A stretch of DNA of 32,998 nucleotides from Candidatus Solibacter sp. (GTDB taxonomy: Bacteria; Acidobacteriota; Terriglobia; Bryobacterales; Bryobacteraceae). The stretch covers positions 1-32,998 of the forward strand of contig JAOAPT010000854.1 in the NCBI GenBank assembly GCA_025463045.1. Reading direction: 5' to 3'. The notes below the pieces were generated by a model. It had not been told where the DNA came from. It worked only from the letters and a program-made list of their open reading frames with translations, and ran no database searches. Numbering within the stretch: position 1 is the first letter of the stretch; each line of letters begins with the position of its first letter. The position numbers and the translations under genes are program-made. Of this stretch, positions 20,325 to 29,140 are shown piece after piece.

Positions 20325-21179
20325 ATGTCGATCGAATCCCTGGTGTCCAGACAGAATCGAGATGGCGGGTGGGCCTACGTGCGCGGAGCATCGTGGACGG
20401 AGCCGACCGTGTACGCCGTCCTGGCTCTCTTGGCCGCCGGCGAAACCGAAGCGGTGCGCAGGGGCCTGACGTGGCTGCGCGCACAACAGCTGCCCGACGG
20501 GGGATGGCCTCCGCAGACCGGCTTCGATGAAAGCACCTGGGTTACCGCGGTGGCCGCCCTGGTCCCTCGCGAACATCTCGGAACTCAGTCCCACGGACGG
20601 GCGATTGAATGGGTCATGAAAACCTGCGGAGAGGAATCCACTCACACATTCCGATTACGCCAATGGCTGCTCGGCTACTCGCCCGCGCGGTCTGAACCCG
20701 TGGCATGGCCCTGGGTGCCGGGTACGGCGTCATGGGTGGGACCGACCTCGATCTCGGTAATCGCTCTGGACAAAGAAAATGCGACCCGGCGGAGTCCGGC
20801 GATCGCGCGCCGGATCGCGGAGGGGCGGCGCTTCCTGATGGAGCGCGGCTGCCCTGGCGGCGGCTGGAATCACGGGTCGGTGCGGGTCTACGGAAAGGAC
20901 GGGCTGCCCTATCCGGAGACGACGGGAATCGCGCTGGCCGCGCTGCGCGGAGTGCGCTCGACGCAGACCGAAAAGGCAATTGCGGTGGCGCAAGAATTTC
21001 TCGTTGAATCGCGCTCGGCGGACGCGTTGAACTGGCTGCGGCTGGGCCTGCTCGCGCACGATCATCTGCCCGCCAACTACAGTGTGCCGGCCAACGTGAC
21101 GTGCCGAACCTTGATCGAAACGTCTTTGAATATGCTGGTGGCCGAAACACGCGGCGCCCGCGAGTTGTTTTGGGGCTGA
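20325..21179 (+). CDS. Prenyltransferase/squalene-cyclase repeat (alpha/alpha-toroid) protein, probably not a canonical cyclase
   Basis: QW-like repeats: RQNRDGGWAY, QQLPDGGWPP, GCPGGGWNHG; no DxDD class-II cyclase motif. Confidence 0.75.
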   Translation: MSIESLVSRQNRDGGWAYVRGASWTEPTVYAVLALLAAGETEAVRRGLTWLRAQQLPDGGWPPQTGFDESTWVTAVAALVPREHLGTQSHGRAIEWVMKTCGEESTHTFRLRQWLLGYSPARSEPVAWPWVPGTASWVGPTSISVIALDKENATRRSPAIARRIAEGRRFLMERGCPGGGWNHGSVRVYGKDGLPYPETTGIALAALRGVRSTQTEKAIAVAQEFLVESRSADALNWLRLGLLAHDHLPANYSVPANVTCRTLIETSLNMLVAETRGARELFWG

Positions 21180-21182
21180 TGG

Positions 21183-22154
21183 ATGGCGACTCAACTGACA
21201 AGGCGTGAGGTATTGGCGGTCGCGGGCGGCGTCGTGCTGGCCGGCTGCGGGGTGGAGCAGCGCCGCTTCGAGCCTTCGAAAGTCTCGATCGTGAGGGCGG
21301 CGGTGTACGACCAGAGCATCTACGATACGATGCGCCGCATGCTGCAGTTGCATCTCGGCGATTTGACAGGGCGGCACGTCCTGCTGAAGCCCAACCTGGT
21401 GGAGTTCGAGCCCGGCACGTGCATCAACACGCACCCCATGGTGGTCCACGCCGCGCTCGAGGCATTTCACGCGCTCGGCGCCGCGACGGTCCGGATCGCC
21501 GAGGGTCCGGGACACCGGCGCAATACGCTGGACCTGGCGGACTCGGCCGGCTATTTCCAGACCGTACCCAATTTCGAGGAACACTTCACCGATCTCAACC
21601 TGGACGAGGTTACGCGGGTGCAGCCGGCGGAGCAATTCTCGCGCATCAAGAAACTCTATCTTCCGAACAGCGCGCTGCGCGCCGATCTGCTGGTCTCGAT
21701 GGCCAAGATGAAGACGCATCACTGGGTGGGCGCGACGCTATCCATGAAGAACCTTTTCGGCACGGTGCCGGGCGGAATCTACGGCTGGCCGAAAAATGTG
21801 CTGCACTGGGCGGGGATCGAGGAATCGATCGCCGACTTGCATAACGCGTATTCCAACCACTTCGCGATTGTCGATGGGATCGTGGGGATGGAAGGTAACG
21901 GTCCGATTCAAGGAACGCCGAAGGCCGTGGGTGTTCTGGTGGCGGGGAAGGACCCGGTGGCGGTCGATGCCACCTGCTGCCGCATTATGAAGATCGACCC
22001 GATGCGGATTCGCTATATGCAACTGGCGACCGATGGCTCGGGTGCGGCGATTATCGAGGACAGTATCACGCAAATCGGAGAGAGCATTCAAAGTGTTGCC
22101 ACACCGTTCGAACTGATTCCTGAGTTCCAGCGGCTACGCCTGGAGAATAGCTAG
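21183..22154 (+). CDS. DUF362-domain protein with Tat/lipoprotein-like N-terminus
   Basis: MATQLTRREVLAVAGGVVLAGCG (RR motif plus lipobox), LKPNLVEFEPGTCINTHPMVVHAALEAF, SMAKMKTHHWVGATLSMKNLFGTVPGGIYGWPKNVLHWAGI, GNGPIQGTPKAVGVLVAGKDPVAVDATCCRIM. Confidence 0.85.
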   Translation: MATQLTRREVLAVAGGVVLAGCGVEQRRFEPSKVSIVRAAVYDQSIYDTMRRMLQLHLGDLTGRHVLLKPNLVEFEPGTCINTHPMVVHAALEAFHALGAATVRIAEGPGHRRNTLDLADSAGYFQTVPNFEEHFTDLNLDEVTRVQPAEQFSRIKKLYLPNSALRADLLVSMAKMKTHHWVGATLSMKNLFGTVPGGIYGWPKNVLHWAGIEESIADLHNAYSNHFAIVDGIVGMEGNGPIQGTPKAVGVLVAGKDPVAVDATCCRIMKIDPMRIRYMQLATDGSGAAIIEDSITQIGESIQSVATPFELIPEFQRLRLENS

Positions 22155-23627
22155 ATGCAAGAAGATAACCCTGGTTCCGCGACTGGTATCGCGCGAAGGC
22201 GTGGATGGGGCTGGTACGTCCTGGCGTCGATTGTCTTGTTGATGCCGGTGTACTGGCAGCCCCGCGTCCAGGCCGGAGATCTTTCAAGCCACATCTACAA
22301 TGCGTGGCTCACGGAGCTGATCGAAACCGGGCAAACGCAAGGGCTGGTGGTGGTCCGGCAGACCACGAACATCCTGTTCGACCTGATGTTGGGAAGTCTG
22401 TTCCGGCTGGCCGGCGCCGAGTTCGCGCAGCGCATCTCGGTGTCGATCGCGGTGCTGATTTTCGTGTGGGGCGCATTCCGCTTCGTCACCGTAGTGGGCG
22501 GGCGCCGAGCGTGGCATTTGCTGCCATGCATTGCCATGCTCGCCTATGGCTGGGTCTTCCACATGGGTTTTTTCAATTTCTATCTGAGCATGGGGCTGTG
22601 TTTCTGGGCGCTCGCCGCCACATGGGAATGGACGCCGCGCGGCATGGCGTTCGCGCTGCCGGTCCTTCTGTTGGCGTATCTGGCGCACGCGCTCCCGGTG
22701 GTCTGGACGATCGGGCTGCTGTCTTATCAGTGGCTGGCGACGAAGATCGGTGCGCGGAGGCGGGTCTATGTGACCGCGGTGTGGCTGCTGGCAATGGTGG
22801 TAACCCAGATCGTGGTTGGGCGGAATACGTTTTCCGTCTGGTCTTTGCAGCAGATCAAGATGAGTACGGGCGCCGACCAGGTGTGGGTGTTCGATGGCAA
22901 ATACTACGTGGTGCTGGCGGCACTGCTGATCCTTTGGGGCATGCTGTTTCTCGATTTGCTGAAGAGCTCTGGTGCGCGGCGGGTGGTTTCGAGCGTGCCG
23001 TTTCAACTGTGCGTGATCAGCGCGGCGGCGGTGGTGATTCTGCCGACGACGATCATGCTGCCCGGGTTCAGCCACGCGCTGGTTTACATCGCCGAGCGGA
23101 TGTCGCTCGGAGTGGGGATCTGTGTGTGCGCGCTGCTCGGCACGGCGATTCCGCGGCAGTTCGAGCGGTACGCGATGCTCGGGATCGCGGTCGTATTCTT
23201 CGGGTTCCTTTACCGCGACGAAAAAGTGCTGAATCTGCTGGAAGACCGGATGGACGGCGTGATTGCCGGGCTGCCGCCGGGACAGCGCGTGGTCAGCGGA
23301 ATCGACGACCCCGAACTGCACGTCTTCGCGGTGACTCACATGATCGATCGCGCGTGCCTGGGGCGCTGCTTCAGCTACGCGAATTACGAGCCTTCGACCG
23401 CGCAGTTCCGGGTGCGCGCGGTTGAGGCCAACCCATATGTGATGGCGAATTACAAAGAATCCTGGAAAATGCAGAACGGCGTGTACGTCGTGCAGGATCG
23501 CGATCTGCCGTTATTGCAGTTGACGCTGGATGGAGAAGGAAAGATGGCCTTACGGCCCTTGAAAGCAGGTACACCATGTGGAAGCACATCGCTCAAGGCA
23601 TTGCCGGCTCTGTTCCCGTTGAGTTGA
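22155..23627 (+). CDS. Polytopic membrane protein, GT-C-like, unknown function
   Basis: Starts 1 nt after the DUF362 stop; about 10 hydrophobic segments; SSHIYNAWLTELIETGQTQGLVVVRQTTNILFDLMLG. Confidence 0.75.
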   Translation: MQEDNPGSATGIARRRGWGWYVLASIVLLMPVYWQPRVQAGDLSSHIYNAWLTELIETGQTQGLVVVRQTTNILFDLMLGSLFRLAGAEFAQRISVSIAVLIFVWGAFRFVTVVGGRRAWHLLPCIAMLAYGWVFHMGFFNFYLSMGLCFWALAATWEWTPRGMAFALPVLLLAYLAHALPVVWTIGLLSYQWLATKIGARRRVYVTAVWLLAMVVTQIVVGRNTFSVWSLQQIKMSTGADQVWVFDGKYYVVLAALLILWGMLFLDLLKSSGARRVVSSVPFQLCVISAAAVVILPTTIMLPGFSHALVYIAERMSLGVGICVCALLGTAIPRQFERYAMLGIAVVFFGFLYRDEKVLNLLEDRMDGVIAGLPPGQRVVSGIDDPELHVFAVTHMIDRACLGRCFSYANYEPSTAQFRVRAVEANPYVMANYKESWKMQNGVYVVQDRDLPLLQLTLDGEGKMALRPLKAGTPCGSTSLKALPALFPLS

Positions 23628-23725
23628 ACATTCCGCGGGTCCAGGATTGGCCGTGGCGAAAGATTCTGGCGGATGCCGGGTTGGTGGCGGCGTTCGCGCT
23701 GACATCCTCGTGGCTGATGCGCTAG
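23576..23725 (+). CDS. 49-aa small protein overlapping the 3' end of the GT-C-like gene
   Basis: MWKHIAQGIAGSVPVELNIPRVQDWPWRKILADAGLVAAFALTSSWLMR*; weak SD agcagg; C-terminal hydrophobic segment. Confidence 0.42.
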   Translation: MWKHIAQGIAGSVPVELNIPRVQDWPWRKILADAGLVAAFALTSSWLMR

Positions 23726-23728
23726 CCG

Positions 23729-24010
23729 CTAGCTTCCCAGCGGACCGGCGAGCATCACCATCAAATTCCAGATCACGATTCCGCCGTACCAGTAAGAGAT
23801 CCAGCGGATCACGTGCTCTTTGTGCAGGTACACGCAGAGGCCGCCGATCCCGAGCGCGAGCACTTTAGACAGAATCACACCTGTGGTGGGTCCGGCGTGC
23901 ATCAGCACGCGGATGAACGGGCTGGCTTCGGCAGCTCCAACGCGGAATCCAACGAGAGTCGTCAGCAGGTCCAGTAATTGCAGGTAAACGAAAATTTGAT
24001 AAACACCCAT
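23729..24010 (-). CDS. Small membrane protein, DUF5658-like
   Basis: 93 aa; LQLLDLLTTLVGFRVGAAEASPFIRVLM followed by TM helices. Confidence 0.65.
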   Translation of the reverse strand: MGVYQIFVYLQLLDLLTTLVGFRVGAAEASPFIRVLMHAGPTTGVILSKVLALGIGGLCVYLHKEHVIRWISYWYGGIVIWNLMVMLAGPLGS

Positions 24011-24123
24011 ATTGTTGTCGGTCCTGCTGGAACTATCGGCCTTTCTCTGAAAACAGTTTAGCCTCTGTCCCTCACAATAAACCTACAAATTTTGTACCGT
24101 CTGTACTGGGGGGAACCTCTTTT

Positions 24124-24162
24124 ACTAGTACAAAACACAAGGCTTAGGACTTTTGTTCTAGT
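24124..24162. repeat. Imperfect inverted repeat in intergenic region
   Basis: actagtacaaaac (24124-24136) versus cttttgttctagt (24150-24162): 11 of 13 positions complementary. Confidence 0.5.
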
Positions 24163-24213
24163 CCGAACATGCACATTCCAGATGGGCGTCAAAAAAAGAA
24201 CGTCGCTGAGGGT

Positions 24214-26094
24214 TCATTGCACGTTGATGGTCACGACGTTCGAAGTCTGCCCATCCATCGTGAGGAACACCCTGCTCTCGCCGCTGCCGCGCAAGGTGAG
24301 CGGCAGGGCGACGTTTACCTGGTCCAGCCCGGCGTAATCGGGAGAGGGTCCCGCGTAGAGGACCGGTAGACTCGTACCGTTGACGGTGACGGTCACATTC
24401 TCGGGCGCACTCCGATTGCGGATCCCCGTGCCATAGAAGCTCACGTAGACAGGGCGATCGGCGGTCAGAGAGATCGGGACGCTGGTACATGATGTCCCGG
24501 CGCATTGGAAGACCGGCACCGGAGATTGCACCTGCGGATTTGCGGCCTGAACGGCGACAGCCAGCGCCGCTGCCACGCCGGCGCCGGTTCCGCTCATGCT
24601 GAACAGCGTGGGCGCGATGGGGAGCACGTCCGCGGTGAAGTTGAGCGGGGCGGCGCCTCCTGAGACGGTGAGGGTCGCGGCGCCGGCGGCCACATTGTCG
24701 GGTACCAGGAAGTTGATCTGAGTCTGAGAAACGTAGAGCAGCCGGGCGCTCTGCGAAACTCCGGCGGAGTCCTTCACGGTAAGGGTGATGCCGCCCAGGG
24801 AAACCGGGAGCGGCTGAGCGGCGGCCTGGGCGGTCGCCGGGGCGAGGCTCTGGCCGAAGAGCGACGCGAGCGAAGCGGGCGCGATGGCGGCGCTCGGCGC
24901 GGCGGCCGAGTGGACGTCGCTGTCGATCACGCCGTAATATCGCGCCATCCAATACGGCAGAATGTAATCGACGCCGGCGTTTTCGATGATTCCGGAGCCG
25001 CCGCCCTTCAATTGAAAGGGGTCGACCTCCCAAAGAAAGGTCGCCGGCGGCCGCATTGCAACCGGCACGGGCTGGCAGGCAGCGCTGCCGCAGACCGCGA
25101 CCTTCGCCGAGACATCGACGGTGAAATCGCGTTTGGGGCGCTGGAGCCACTGATCCAATAGCTCGCGAGTTTCGGCGTCGCGCACGGGGTCCGGCCCGCG
25201 AAGTGCGCGGTCGACCATGTTGAACAACGCGTTCTGGTGAGACGTCGTGTAGTTGCGCAGCGTGCCATAAGCGCCGCGATTGTCGCCGTTATCCTGTAAC
25301 CGCACCAGGTGATAGAAGGTCAGGTAATCCAGATTGAACTTGAAATACGAACTGTTACTCTGCACATCGAACAGAACGCCGGTGGAGACTGGAAGTACGA
25401 TAAACGGACCGCTGACGGTGTTGGACGGATTGGCGTGGCGCGCCACCTGGAGGAGCATCTGGAGTTCCTCCGGCCGGAGTTCAAAGGTGGAACTCAGATC
25501 GTCATTCGGCGACCACTGGTGGCGCGAGATAAAACCGATGAGGCGTGTGAGAAGATCGCTGGCGCCGGCTTTGACGTCGGGATCGTCCACCAGGTCGAAG
25601 GCAACGCCGAGGCCGAAGAATACGCCGACCACCTGGTCGCGCGAGGTGTTGTCGATCCAGATCCACGGCGGGTTCTGGTGAATGCTGTTGTTCGCTTCCT
25701 CGTTGGAGATGCCGGCGGCGTACGGGGACGAGGCAGGCACCATGCAGCGGGCGAGACGGTTGTCGCCGGTGACGTCGGCCAGACCCTTGAGTCCGGCAAG
25801 GGCGGTCTTGACCTTCTGCAGGGCATCGGCGGATTGCGTGACTTTGTAGCGAAAGGATTCGGCCGCGAGCCAGACGCCGGTCCACAGGGCGGAATCGCCG
25901 CACCGGGTGTACCCGACTATGCGATCGCTCGAGGAGGATTCATCGAGCGGATCAAGAAGGGTCGTGAAGGGCAGGTGCCTGGCCTGTATGTTGGCGGAGA
26001 TGGCGAGGGCGTCCAATACGGAGGCGCGGCCCGCGGAAACTCCGAGCAGAATCGCGAGGCTGCAACTGATCGTGGCATTCATCCCTGCCTTCAT
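24214..26094 (-). CDS. Secreted protein with C-terminal TIGR03437 (Soli_Cterm) domain
   Basis: Signal peptide; APASLASLFGQSLAP...LPVSLGGITLTVKDSAGVSQSARLLYVSQTQINFLVPDNVAAGAATLTVSGG...PVYVSFYGTGIRNRSAPENVTVTVNG...GLDQVNVALPLTLRGSGE. Confidence 0.88.
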   Translation of the reverse strand: MKAGMNATISCSLAILLGVSAGRASVLDALAISANIQARHLPFTTLLDPLDESSSSDRIVGYTRCGDSALWTGVWLAAESFRYKVTQSADALQKVKTALAGLKGLADVTGDNRLARCMVPASSPYAAGISNEEANNSIHQNPPWIWIDNTSRDQVVGVFFGLGVAFDLVDDPDVKAGASDLLTRLIGFISRHQWSPNDDLSSTFELRPEELQMLLQVARHANPSNTVSGPFIVLPVSTGVLFDVQSNSSYFKFNLDYLTFYHLVRLQDNGDNRGAYGTLRNYTTSHQNALFNMVDRALRGPDPVRDAETRELLDQWLQRPKRDFTVDVSAKVAVCGSAACQPVPVAMRPPATFLWEVDPFQLKGGGSGIIENAGVDYILPYWMARYYGVIDSDVHSAAAPSAAIAPASLASLFGQSLAPATAQAAAQPLPVSLGGITLTVKDSAGVSQSARLLYVSQTQINFLVPDNVAAGAATLTVSGGAAPLNFTADVLPIAPTLFSMSGTGAGVAAALAVAVQAANPQVQSPVPVFQCAGTSCTSVPISLTADRPVYVSFYGTGIRNRSAPENVTVTVNGTSLPVLYAGPSPDYAGLDQVNVALPLTLRGSGESRVFLTMDGQTSNVVTINVQ

Positions 26095-26149
26095 CCCTGA
26101 TTTGACGTTTGCGATACGTCCAGGTTGCCGCTATTCGGGCGCGCATGGG

Positions 26150-26772
26150 TCATTGAGCACGATAACAGCGGACCAAGAGCCCCAGCGCTCCGGCGAGCAG
26201 TGGGAGGAACGTGCCGGGCTCGGGAATAGGCGCGCCGTCGACCTCGAAGACGTCGGCGACTCCGATTCCGGCGACTGCCCACGAACCGCCGGTCAGGCGT
26301 GTCGAGCGGGAAACGAAGAGGGGATCCGACCATTGCCAGCCCCAGAAATCCTTCAGCGGATCGACGGCGCCGAGCGATAACCAGTAGGTGGTTCCCGGAA
26401 GTAGGATCGGGTGGGAGAGGGACGGGATGACGGCGGTTCCGGGAAGCGTACCTGGCAAATCGAAGATGAGGCCGGACTCGATCCAGGTGTCAGGGGAGGT
26501 TGCGCCCGACCAGATTGAGAGACCGCCTTGGGTGCCTTCGAAGATATTATTGACGGCACCTGGTACTGGGCCACCGGTGAGGGCAGGGAGAAGGTGAAGG
26601 GATCGGCAAACTCCCGGCCGGCGTTGTGGAAAGCAGATCCGGCGCCGATGATGTCGGAATTCGGGCGATACGCCCCGGCAGGGAATGTCGAATAGAGGAC
26701 TCCCGCGGCGGCGGGACGCAGCGAGGACAGGCAGAGGATCGCCAAGGCGAATGCGGAGTAAGTGGGTTTCAT
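26150..26772 (-). pseudogene. PEP-CTERM protein gene interrupted by a frameshift
   Basis: Signal peptide MKPTYSAFALAILCLSSLRPAAAG...FADPFTFSL in one frame; ALTGGPVPGAVNNIFEGTQGGLSIWSG...PIPEPGTFLPLLAGALGLLVRCYRAQ* in another. The frames join with a 1-nt change near 26583-26590. Confidence 0.75.
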
Positions 26773-26855
26773 AGGTCGCGGTCAGAATCGCGGATTCGCC
26801 TTGACCTGGACATCCCCCGGCCGCATAATTAGCCGACTTAGAGGAGGCAGGTATC

Positions 26856-27533
26856 GTGTCATCGATTATGTAGGTGCCTGTTCGGCGGAAGGAATATCCT
26901 TCGCGCGATTGCGTTCATCGCCTTCCTGTCGGCGGCCGCAAACGTCTGCAGCGCCGGCCTGATTGCCACCGGCCTGACTTGTCCGACGCCGAAGCCCACC
27001 GATCAGGACGCCGGCGATGCCGATGGCCCCGATCAGTGCATGACCTTCTCGTTCGTCGTACCCGAGGTGCCTGCGATTCAAAAGAAGCAAGGGTCCGGTG
27101 GCTGGGGCTGGCTTGTCTTGACCTTCGACGAGCCGATCGACGGCGGATCCTTCATCTTCAATCCGGATTGCCCCACTGCGATCGATGGCGTACTGAATGC
27201 CGGGGATGGCAATCAGACGATTCGGTTGGGTCCGGGGAACTACGGCCTCGGAGCGACGGGTGCGGATGCGATCGTAGGTCCCGCAAGAATCAGGAATTTC
27301 AGGTGACGATCATGTACGACTCGGGTACCTTTACTCCCAATCTCACCTTCGGATATTGGAAGTCCAAGACCGCCGATTTCATTTACCGGCCGGAAGGCAC
27401 GATCGTTTCGGGACAGCCAATCAGGAATTTCGACATAGAGTTGCTGCCGGAGCCTTCTTACCAGTTCCCGCTGGTGGTAGCGGCTGGGCTACTCCTGTAT
27501 CTTCGCAAGGGACTGCGCGCGCGATCGATGTGA
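26856..27533 (+). pseudogene. PEP-CTERM-like secreted protein gene, frame-disrupted
   Basis: Frame A: RNILRAIAFIAFLSAAANVCSAGLIATGLTCPTP...GWGWLVLTFDEPIDGGSFIFNPDCP...ARIRNFR*; frame B continues FQVTIMYDSGTFTPNLTFGYWKSKTADFIYRPEGTIVSGQPIRNFDIELLPEPSYQFPLVVAAGLLLYLRKGLRARSM*. Switch near 27290-27303. The SD plus GTG at 26856 is also out of frame with the signal peptide. Confidence 0.72.
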
Positions 27534-27590
27534 AATCGCATTAGATCGTAAGAACGAGAAAGCAGGTGGGGTCTGCTAAATTGGTGACTA

Positions 27591-28541
27591 GTGACCCCTC
27601 CGGCTTTTAACCCGTTCCTGATGGTCGAGTCCAGCGGACGTCGATTTCCGCTCGGCGAAGGACAATCGTGGGCGATCGGTCGTGGAGACGGGTGTGCCGT
27701 GATGCTCGATAGCCGCTCGGTTTCCCGGTTGCACGCGCTGATTCAGCGGCGGGATACCGGCGACCTCGCGCTGGTCGACTTGGGTAGCCGCAACGGATCC
27801 TTCGTCAACGGACGGCGGGTCAGTTTCCCGGTGGTGCTGAACGATAGCGACAAGCTGGTGTTCGGCGACCAGGACCTGGTCTTCCGCAATCCGGCGCGCT
27901 CGGAATCCGTGCTGGCGAACAGCGGTGTGGACCTGCGCAACGAACCGACCACGGCGCTGCACACCAACAGCCTGACGACGATCATGGTGGTGGACATCCG
28001 CGACTTCACTCCGCTGGCGCGATCGCTGCCGGAAGCGCTGCTCTCGCAGACGATCGGTACCTGGTTCCTGCGCAGCGGGCAGATCGTGCAGCGGTTGGGG
28101 AGTTGGGCGCAGAAGTATATCGGGGACGCGGTGATGGCCGTGTGGGTTCACGATCAGCGCGAGCAGTTGGGAGCGGACCTGGTGAAGGTGCTGCGCGCGG
28201 TGACGGAGATCAGTGCGGCGACGGCGGAGATCAGTCGCGCGCTCGAGCTGCCGGTGCCGCTGCGGATCGGTGCGGGTGTGAATACGGGGCCGGCGATTCT
28301 GGGCGGCACGGATTATACGGTGCTCGGCGACACGGTGAATGCGGCGTTCCGGCTGGAATCGGCGACGAAGTCGATCGGCCTCGGAGTGGCGATCGGCGGT
28401 CCGGTGTATCAGGGGCTCTCGGAGAGCGCTCGGCTTGGGTTCGTGCGGCGCGAAGTGGAGTTGAAGGGGTACGAAGGCTCGAGCATCGCGTGGGCGATCT
28501 CGTTCGAGGATCTGAAGGACTCGCTGCGGAAGAACGGGTAA
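27591..28541 (+). CDS. FHA domain plus class III adenylate/guanylate cyclase
   Basis: FHA: WAIGRGDGCAVMLDSRSVSRLHALIQRR...LVDLGSRNGSFVNGRRV. Cyclase: TIMVVDIRDFTPLARSL, GSWAQKYIGDAVMAVW, DYTVLGDTVNAAFRLESATK. GTG start. Confidence 0.9.
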   Translation: MTPPAFNPFLMVESSGRRFPLGEGQSWAIGRGDGCAVMLDSRSVSRLHALIQRRDTGDLALVDLGSRNGSFVNGRRVSFPVVLNDSDKLVFGDQDLVFRNPARSESVLANSGVDLRNEPTTALHTNSLTTIMVVDIRDFTPLARSLPEALLSQTIGTWFLRSGQIVQRLGSWAQKYIGDAVMAVWVHDQREQLGADLVKVLRAVTEISAATAEISRALELPVPLRIGAGVNTGPAILGGTDYTVLGDTVNAAFRLESATKSIGLGVAIGGPVYQGLSESARLGFVRREVELKGYEGSSIAWAISFEDLKDSLRKNG

Positions 28542-28552
28542 GCGGAATGACT

Positions 28553-29074
28553 TCAGTCGCGACAGAGCAGCGGTAGCACCTTCGCCCATTTTTGTAGGAA
28601 TCGCATCCCAGGGTTTGTGTGCGGTTGCGGCGTGGCACTCGCTGCCGACCTGCCCACGAACACGACTGCCCTCATTTCGGGAGTAAGGTATGAGGTCCTG
28701 CAGGCTCTCGACACCCTCACCCAATCCTGGCGCAGTCATCTTTCGGTGCCGTTCCACCAGGGGACTACATTCCAGATGATTGTCAGCTTGCGCGGTACGC
28801 CCGACTTACGCATGAAGTCGGATGGCCTCCGCGGTGCCGTCGTCATTGTCGCGGCTGATGAAGCCAGATCCGGCGCGCTTGCCGTCCTCTGCCGCCATTG
28901 GTCCCGGCTTCTCCAAAAGAAACAGCACTTGGGCATTGACGCCGCCATCGAGCGGATCGAAATCCGGCACCTCTGTTAAGTCGCGATAGCCCCTCGGCGA
29001 ATTCGGCCAGCTTGAGGATTGTGGGCCTCGATGAGTATCTCTTTGCGGCGCGATCGAACGTCGGCGTGGCGCAT
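28553..29074 (-). pseudogene. Uracil-DNA glycosylase superfamily gene, multiply frameshifted
   Basis: Reconstructed over several minus frames: MRHADVRSRRKEILIEAH / LKLAEFAEGLS / RDLTEVPDFDPLDGGVNAQVLFLLEKPGPMAAEDGKRAGSGFISRDNDDGTAEAIR / FMRKSGVPRKLTIIWNVVPWWNGTE / MTAPGLGEGVESLQDLIP / LTPEMRAVVFVGRSAASATPQPHTNPGMRF. Confidence 0.72.
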
Positions 29075-29140
29075 TGACCTGATTCCGCGCCGCAGTCAAC
29101 CGCGCTGTAGCGGCTGACCTGCGGCTGGAGGTAGAGGAAC

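Noticed and set aside
20325-21179. Squalene-hopene cyclase
   Set aside because: Too short and lacks the DxDD motif; only the repeat scaffold is supported.
22284-23339. 351-aa minus-strand ORF antisense to the membrane protein
   Set aside because: Low-complexity H/R/Q composition typical of a shadow ORF; the plus-strand TM protein is coherent.
26874-27533. Single 219-aa plus-strand ORF taken at face value
   Set aside because: Only the last ~75 aa look like real protein; the N-terminal two thirds are out of frame relative to the coherent sequence in the 27040 frame.
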